From assembly GCA_019649035.1 (NCBI GenBank), contig BMAT01012198.1:1-21227 (forward strand): a DNA stretch of 21,227 bases. Direction: 5' to 3'. Position 1 is the stretch's first letter; every line of letters starts with the position of its first letter. Source of the stretch: Elysia marginata. Lineage: Eukaryota > Mollusca > Gastropoda > Plakobranchidae. Made by a program: the position numbers and the translations under genes. Below are positions 10,391 to 19,300 of the stretch, piece after piece. The notes under the pieces were generated by a model. It saw only the letters and a program-made list of their open reading frames with translations, made no database searches and had not been told where the DNA came from.

Positions 10391-13300
10391 GAGGAGGAGG
10401 AGGAGGAGTAGTTGTTGTTGTTGTTGTTGTTGTTTTTGTACAAAGAAGAGTTGAACAGAAGAATAAATATCGCAGTTACACAATTTGTAGGGATATAGGT
10501 ATTTCATAACTAAATTAGAACTTTCAAACAGTTCGATTGGATTCACCAGTAGCAAACACAGATATGATGCATTTACAATAGTAAATGTTATTATTTTTAA
10601 TAAATTGTTGAAGAGACATCAGTGGTTATCATTGCAAGCCGTGAAACAAAAGAGGCGTTTGCTTTATGTAAAACCGAAAGAAATTCAAGTACACTTACAT
10701 CTACTGTGTGCTTGATCTGTTCCCACACAGCGCGTGCCTGCACAAGGGAAAAAATAAAACAAGCAATATTGTGTCATAAAATAACATTAGCAAGTACTTT
10801 CATTGAGAGTACGTCCACACACCAGGGAAAATCATTCGGATGTCGCAATTTTTTACATTGATTTAAAAGCTTTGCGATTTTAGTCAGTGCAGTTTTCTGA
10901 CATTCCAAATGTTTAAAGTTCAATGAAGTTATTAAAATTTTGTGAAAAGATAAAAGAACTTGTCTATTTAATGTTTCGAGAAGATAAGAATAAAGCTACC
11001 CTTAAAAGGCGTTTGAAATTTGTGACATTCCATTCTTTTCGATTGGTTTTGACCTAATATTGTTGCATGCAATAACATTGGTTGTTAGACATAACATTGT
11101 TGCATACAATGATACTATTACAATAGCAGGGTAAGGCTCTTCCTCTTAGCTCGATTTCTCTTTTAAATCGAAACCCCAAGGACGATTACACTGTTTCGAT
11201 TGAATCGGATTTCTTCCCTTGCAGAATTCTCGTGTATTCCAGTTATATTGATTTTACTCAAGTGAATTTAAGGCGCTCTGAATGTCTTTTTTGAAACAAT
11301 TCTATGCGATTTGTGAATACCCCCACCTTACACCTCTTCCTTTTTCACAATAATTATTTTACTTATGTACCATATTCAATTGGGCCTTTGTGACCTTCAA
11401 CATGTTTTCGAGGGCACAGCTACAGCATTATTTTTTGACATATCAAAACATTTTCCGAGAAACAGCTTTTCAAAATTGGAACTACTTTCAAAAAATGCGT
11501 ATTAATACTTTTCCTAAGACTGTTAATAATTATTCCTCACAAAGTGGACTGCTTTCTGTATTATCCAATGAAATGACCTTTTAAACTCTTTCTCCCAAAA
11601 ACTGCACAGTTTTTTGCTGATATCTCTAAAACTGTTGCTTCATATTTCTTCAAACTTAAAGCGCTCTTAAAGTAACAACAAGGATAAGTGCCCTTCTAAT
11701 GTTGTGTTTGTGAGTGCAAAACCTGTGTATGATGGTGAGTACACCAATTTGGATATTTTTTACAAACCGAAAACGTCAATTTTGACCCGGTGAAGTACAT
11801 CTAAGCAAAACGAAGAAATGTCTTCTTTCTACAAAGTGGGTCAGTAGTGAACCTTAATTTATTGTTAGAAGGTCAAAAGTAATCAAAATTGTAGATAAGT
11901 TTCTTATATACTTGACTTTATAGACTTTTAGTCACTGACTGGGTCATAAGTTATCTATCTTGTAGGCGAATACATTGATTTTGGTTTGTATTTATCGATC
12001 ATAAGAAAAGTCGATATCAAAGATTCTTACAGAGGATACTGGAAATTCGGCATCTTTCTCTTCCCAGTAGGCCTTCAGTTCCATGGCGCTGATGTTCTTC
12101 AATATGGAGGCTGGAACTGCCGGCATAAGTGGGTCAAGGTCGACCATAGCGTTGGCTGTCCACACAAACCCGGGATCGGAGGTCGCAGCATCTACCAAGA
12201 AGTCCATCTGGGCAAGTAACGGTCAAAAGGTCAATTATTAGTTCGCAAGATCAGCCTACTTTGTGTGAAATGGATCTGTGAGATCAAAACGTCTGTTTGG
12301 TGATTGGGAATAAGATAAGGTAAGATTCCTTTATTTATCCCGGTGGGACTTTCTTTTCGAAACGTGTCCTTATATTTATACATTATGTTAAAAAAGTTAC
12401 ATAACTCATAAATTATACATTTAAAAATTTACAGTGTTCATACTTACGTAGATTAAACTGATCATTCTGCAGTGTTTTTATAATACTTCATATTCTTCGA
12501 CCGTATAGTTATTGTCAATTACTTAAAAGAAAATAATTATAAAGAAACTATTAGAAATGAAACAGAATAACTTTGCACGAGCGATTGAATAAATCCCGAA
12601 GGATGAATGGTTTAGCTTCCTAGTAAACAATTGCACACCAAATGTCTGTTTTCATGTGTAGAATATATGAAAAGCCAAAGAAATCATTAGACCTGTCAAA
12701 GAAACGTTGTACCGGCTCTTCCGCCTAGCGGTATGACACTCTCTCAGAGATCGAGAGTTGCGTGGTTCGATCCGTGGCCGAGTCAAACCAAGGACTTTAA
12801 AATTGGTATTAGCAGCTGACCCGCCTAGTGTCTAGCATTATGGATTTAGTGTTAAGTCTAGTCGGCCCCGTGTGAGGATAATGTGACTGGGTGTGGTGTA
12901 CACAAGCGCTCCTTACATCACAGTGTGGTAGCACGCTTTCAATTGTCCACAGCGCCGTCTCTGATATAACCTCGAAGTTGACTGGGACGTTAAAATTCAA
13001 ACAACCAACCAAAGAAAAGTTGTCACGCACGATATCATAACCTGATTCAATGTTCATTAATTGTTACCAGGTAGATTGTGCAAACAACGTTTTAGCCAGC
13101 CTAGTCCTAGATTCTAGACGCTGCGGTCTCGAATAACCGAAAGTCTCGAAATCAGCCCCAAAGAGAGTCGAGGGTCGGAAATTATCATTTGATAAAAAGC
13201 CTTTTTTTTTCAACTTTTTTACCTTCTTTTTCTGCAACAAAGATTTTAATATCTTTCCATACAGTAGGGAGAATTTAATTTTATATTATACTTTGAGTTC

Positions 13301-16300
13301 AGGAAAATAATTAATCCAAAGTAGCAGAGCCTTGTTATTTGAAAGTTACGACACTCGACTCATTTGGGTTGGTTGAGAGACAAGCAGGCCCTACCTGGAA
13401 GTGATTGGAATATTGCAAAGGTATGAAATTAGCAGAGGAGAGAAGTAGGCTTTTTAGTGGAAATGCCCGAAATGTCTGCATTAAGTATGATTCGAACCTT
13501 CGACTCATAGATGCTTCGGCACCAACCGCCTTGCCACTTAGAGAAAAATAGCTTATACCATGTCGCCACTACGCTCTTTAAAAAAGGAGTTTCATCGCAA
13601 AGGTCGTTGCTTAGTCTCTCTAAGTGACTCGCTTACTTAAACGGGAAGATCCTACCTGGGAGTAATCGATGTGGTAGTGTCGACACTCAGCCATGCCGTG
13701 GTTGATGATGTCAGTGCCGAACACTGTACCATACAGGTGCGGCAGGGCAGCGTACTTGGTCACCAGGCAGAAAAACCTGTTGGTAGAGAATAGCGCTGGT
13801 TGATTTAGAGCTTATCGTGACAGAATAGAGAAATCCATATAAACCTGTACTTTCGAAAAACTATTTCAAGATGAATAATTTTGGTGAATGCAAGGGACCT
13901 AGATACTCTCGATCGTCATCGTTTGTTTGAAAGTAAATTACATCTTATGCTGGCCTCCTATTGAATCTACCCAAGAGAGAAGCTATTGATGGCTTTATAA
14001 AAGCTATTCTTCTTGATACATTGATTTTGAAGACTCCAAAACATCCTTAGTCTAAAAATCTACATTATATACCTACAAATTGTAACACCGGTTGAGCACT
14101 CTATCAATAGTTAAAAAGCACAAACACCAACAATCTCGCCTAAAAACAGCTTTGAAATGACCGAATGACATAACCCTTTTGAGATCTCTTTAATCTCGAT
14201 TCTCGGTATCTATTGATAGGCTGGTAAAGGCCAGTTTTATGTTATCAAGCCTATTCATAATACTTATAGTTAGATGATATTAACCTCATCAGTTCCCGAC
14301 AAACTAATGAAACAGATTTCCCCCCCCCCTCCTCACCAGCACCTCTAAAATATAAAGCAGGATCTTAGTTTGATGTTACGTATAATTGGTACCGGCAAAT
14401 ATTTGCTGAACTGTGTGGGTTTTGGATTAGAATACAGATAAACCTAAAATTTAAAATTTGAAAACATGTTCTCTTTTTCTCTTTCTCTTTTTCATCTCTC
14501 TCTCTTTGTCTCTCTCTTCCTCTCTCTCTCTATCTCTCTGTATTTCTCTCTCTCGCTCGCTCTTTCTTTTTCTCTCTCTTTCTCTCTCTCTCTCTTTCCC
14601 TTTTTTCTCTCTCTTTCTCCCTATCTGTCTTTTAATGACGGAGCCATAAAATGGATATGAAGGCATATACTTCAATGTCCCTTTTATGGTAACTATTGAG
14701 ACTGTTTCAGGAGTAACCTCTTTTGCGTGTAAAATTTAAATGGTGAACTTACCAGCGAAATCTTCTGTTGGCGAGGTAGTTTATTGAAATGACCCCAGTG
14801 CTAAATCTAAGCCTGAAAACTCACCATCGCCCAAGGGAAACTACTCTTGAAGAATTTTGTAAAGTTCATGGAACAGCCCATAGGGAGAAGCAAATTCTGC
14901 ATTCAGTTCAACTAGTATAAAAGACCAGTCACGTACTTTGTCTTCACGTCAAGTGAAGCTGTAGCGAACTCTATGGGAACGTTGCGAGGGTCCGATAGCC
15001 AGTCTGCTGTCTTCCAGGCCAGGAGGGAATAGAAACTCTGACGTTTTCTGTCCTTTGATTGGATATCCTCGGGCATTATGTCGATGTCGACGAACTGTGG
15101 ATGCAAAAACAAGAACAAAGGTCATCTACATGCAGATGATTTTATCTCAATAGAATGTTCTGGATAATGAAAAATCAAGTAAAAAATGTTTTGGCACAAA
15201 TTTACATCTTTTTATTGCAAACTAAGAGTCGAATAAATGAAACGTCATTACGTGGACATATAAAGCGTCATGAAACATTGGAGAATCATATTCTTGAGGC
15301 GAGGATAGACTGTGTTGGGTATAGAGGAAGGCTAACTCGGAGATGGAGCATGCAAGACATAAAAGACTGACTTGGGATTCCAGTAACTCATGCAGGACGA
15401 TTATGAAAAAATAGGAAACTTTTTCCTAAACAATGTCTGACAAGCGAAATTTCCAAGGGAGATCAGCAGGCAGAAGGAGGAATACATTTTGTTTGCAGAT
15501 AGAAGAAACGAAAGTCAAGTGCGGATTAAGCTAAAACAAACAGCGTTCATACTAAACGTGATGATATTGGCATAACAAGCTTCTGCTACAATCCTAGCGT
15601 CCAGAAAACGTCTAGATAGAAACGCCGAGAGTTCCAATTGAGCAGTTACAGATATATAGCAGCTGAAGGACGTTCAACGCATAAGTCGCTAATCATGTAA
15701 TTTTATCGCCAAAAATAATTGAATATGGTGTCGTAATTTGTTATGTATTACCTTTAGCAGTTGGAGCATTTTCTTGCTGCAAGTTTTGAGCCAGATTCGT
15801 TTGAATTCAAGAAAGTGTGGAAAAAAGATAGATGACTAGAATGACTTAGCAGGCTTTGCAAGTGAGTTCTTCAAATACTCTGTCTCGATCTAGTAAGTAT
15901 AGAGAGATTTTATAGAGTAGGTACTCATAGAGTGAGAGAGAGAAATAGAGTTGGCTGCAAGTCATGCCAACTGTTTACCATGGCGGGCTCCAGCTTGTCT
16001 TCGAGCTCCGTAGCCGGCAGGAACATGATGTAGTGGCCCACCACGTAGTGCAGCATGGGCGACCAGGTCGGGAACGGACCGTATGCTTCCTCCAGTTTGA
16101 GGGCGATGCGGGTCTTCACGGCAGACGACAAGCGCTGCTGGACATATTCCTCCATCAGCACCATAAGTTGCATGCTGGGAAAGTAAAGAAAATAGCCTTT
16201 TTATATAGAATTATATTAAATTTCCACAATCCTGGTTATGAATTGCCGCCCAAAAAGTATACTCATTAAATAAGGCGAAATTTTAAGACAAATAGCCATT

Positions 16301-19300
16301 ATTTCACTGCTCAGCTTTATACAACGCCTTAACATTATTACATGAACAAAGAACAAATCCAATAAAATGAGGTTCTAGAAGCTAACTACACAAATTTACC
16401 TGTCTCCGAAGTTGCTCGGATCGATCCTGTCTATATCACTGGGCTGGACGGCTTTCGGAGTGAACCTCAGCATATAGATATCCCAGTCGGGCCATACCTG
16501 GCGCAGCTTGGCATACAGTGCTCGCCCCTTGATCCCCTCCACTTTGCCAGTGTGCTGTAATTGTCAAATAAATTGGTTATCTGAGTTCAACATTTCCGTG
16601 TAGGTCAAAATATAGGGAAAGGAAAAGTGATGCCCGAGAAGGGGTGTGTATTTTATTCTTAAACAAGCAGAAGAAGGTGGGAGAGGAGTTATTGCTATTG
16701 TAATTTTGAAAGAAATTCTGAAAACAACAGATGGCATTGAAAGTATAAACCGCAACGAAGTTGCGTTTTAAAATATAAAAACATAAAATTAAGAAACACA
16801 ATCCTTCTTGTGCTTGAACTTGAAGATTTAAGCCTTGGAGGTTTATAAATCTTGGAAAGTTTGCAATGAAACGACAAGGATTGCCGCGGCTTTGGACACT
16901 TGTAGTAGTTAGGAAATAGTGCAAGGTAAACGGTCGTGTTTTGGTTTGAACAGATAGCAAGAATATCTCGTGGAAAAAAAACAGCCAAAAGTATCTTTTT
17001 ATCTAAGTATTATATACCATGGAGAAGAAAGAGTTAAAGGAGGAGAAGAGAGGCTCACGTTCCCATCCCATCTCTCGAGCACAAGGAGCGCGGTACAGTC
17101 GGCGCATCGCTCGTTCATCAGTGTGGTCTCTATAGCGGTGACCGACTCGTCCAGGAGATGATCACATAGCTCCCCCTGCAGCTCGTAAGGTACCAACGCC
17201 TGGATGTCACACATCACATCTCTCTGCGAATAGACAGGTCAGAGGTCAGGTTGTCGGCTAAGCCCTAGTCGCTAGGGAGGCGGTTGCTAGACCTCAGATA
17301 CTCAACCTACCCCTCAGGGTCCGTCCACAGGGGGTGGTTGAGTATCTGAGGGCTAGCAGAGGTCAGGCTGCGACTAACGATGACTGGCTTCATCGATGTT
17401 AAATACATTGGAAAAAAAGTGCAAGTCACAAGATTTGGTGTATACTGATAAAGTTCATCATTCCTTACTAATGAAGCGATTAGAGATACGTTTTCATCTT
17501 ATCTACATTCTTGTTGCTTTATTTCCTTCTGCTTGGCAGAACAATCAACTGTAGTCTGTAAGAGAACCAGGCACTGTAATGTCCAACAAGATAATAATAT
17601 CATATACCGTACCTCCCAACCAGCTCAGCAGTATCGGCTCTTGGAAGTTCCATATAAAGTCTACTTTTTCCTCTTTTTCTCTTTAACTTAAATCAAAAGA
17701 ACTCCTATCTTTACACGCAAGGCGTTAATAATTCTTTTGAATTTCTTCTGTTTCGAAGCACAGAACAAAACATTGCTCAAATTATTTTTACCTCATAACG
17801 TCAAAGTTGCGACATCATACTCATTTCTAGAGGTTGCGAGACATGAAATTGCATGATTTGTAACGGTACTAGGCATACATAGTATTGCGCAACAAAAAGA
17901 AAAATATTATCAATTTAGACCCAGGCGGGAAATCTTACAGTCTGTAGCAGTCTAATCTTCGGGATCCAGCCTGCAAACACATGCTCTATGTAGTCTATGT
18001 CCAGAAAGTTGGTTGGATCAGCCAGGAAAGCTCTGGGGTCAAAGAAGATATCCCTCTCCGTGGGGTACATTTGGAGAAGATGCTCCAGAGCCTCGTCCAG
18101 AATATCCTCCGTGAAGATGGACAGATCGTAGTCTGGGGAAGAGTAAAAAATGTTGGATAGTGAAAAGACGGGTTTTGTTTAAAGAGTTATTTACCTTGTC
18201 TTGTCTAACTCGCTATTTCAAAATGAGCTATCGTTAGCAGATTAGTAAGAATAAAGACAGATTAAGAGATAGAAAGATATTTTAAGACAGAGTAAGTGGT
18301 CTTGAAAAGGTAGAAAGAGAGCTATTGTATTGTATCTAATCATTTCGCAGATCTCTGCCCCCGCGTAGCTGCCCACTGTGAGGTCAGAGTCAGATAGAGC
18401 TACGTCCAGCTACGACAGGGTAGAGACGTGCGAAGTGGTTGGGCTGTTATGCTACTGTCATAGTTAAACAAGCTCGACATTGGCGCTGTGTTCTATACAG
18501 AGACCGGCTGTGTGGTCTAGCGGTAAGGCAATCGCTCAGTCATCGGCAGGTGCGCAGTTCGATCCCCGGCCGAGTCAAACCAAGGACTTTAAAATTAGTA
18601 TTAGCAGCTGATCCGCCTAGTGTCTGGCATTATGGATTTAGTGCTAAGTCTGGTCGGCCCGGTGTCAGGATAATGTGACTGGGTGTGGTGTATGCAAGCG
18701 TTCCTTACATCTCAGTGTGGCAGCACGCTTTCAAATGTCCCAAGCGCCGTCTCTGTTATAACCTTGTAGTTGAAAAGAGACGTTAAAATTCAAACAACCT
18801 AACCCAACCTAAACAGCTCTATACAGAGGATGAACTTGTAACAAGCAACAACACGCCAACACACATAAATAAAAACTAAACAAAAGCTCAGCAAAGTATT
18901 TAAAGACCATGGACCAGTAGTTACTATTGAAACTAACAAGAAAATTGTAGACTTTTAGGATGTAACCGTCGACCTCAGCAAAACATGTAGAGAGATTGCC
19001 ATGCAGGTAGGTAGGTAGGGAAATACTAGACACATTAAGCACACCTAAACACACTGGATGGCGTGTAAGTATCTTGGCAAACAGATTTTCTTTTATTTTT
19101 TTTTATTATAGCCTTCAAAATAATTTCTCGTGAATGCAGCCTACCGCTTTGTCCTTTGATGTACGTCCCTACGAGTCTCTTCCTTTCTTATGGCAATGTC
19201 TCACTGTTGACACCTTACGATCTTTAGCGCTTGTTTGTTCCAACTCACAAATTCATAAAACGGAAATAATGGCATTTGGAAGGCTTAAAACAATATAGAT

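Noticed and set aside
10017-10555. Poly-Leu and poly-Thr frames of 101-134 codons.
   Set aside because: Products of the AGT/ATT triplet array, not of coding selection.
12711-12790. Possible functional tRNA gene, because of the A and B boxes.
   Set aside because: No paired acceptor stem closes the region, and the body continues into a repeat shared with another copy, so it is a SINE head.
16577-16988. Overlapping minus-strand frames of 97-127 codons between exons 3 and 4.
   Set aside because: Exons 3 and 4 join in phase without them, there are no convincing splice borders, and the composition is that of AT-rich intron.
18439-18678. 79-codon plus-strand frame.
   Set aside because: It lies over a SINE whose borders are fixed by a target-site duplication; tRNA-like A and B boxes explain it.
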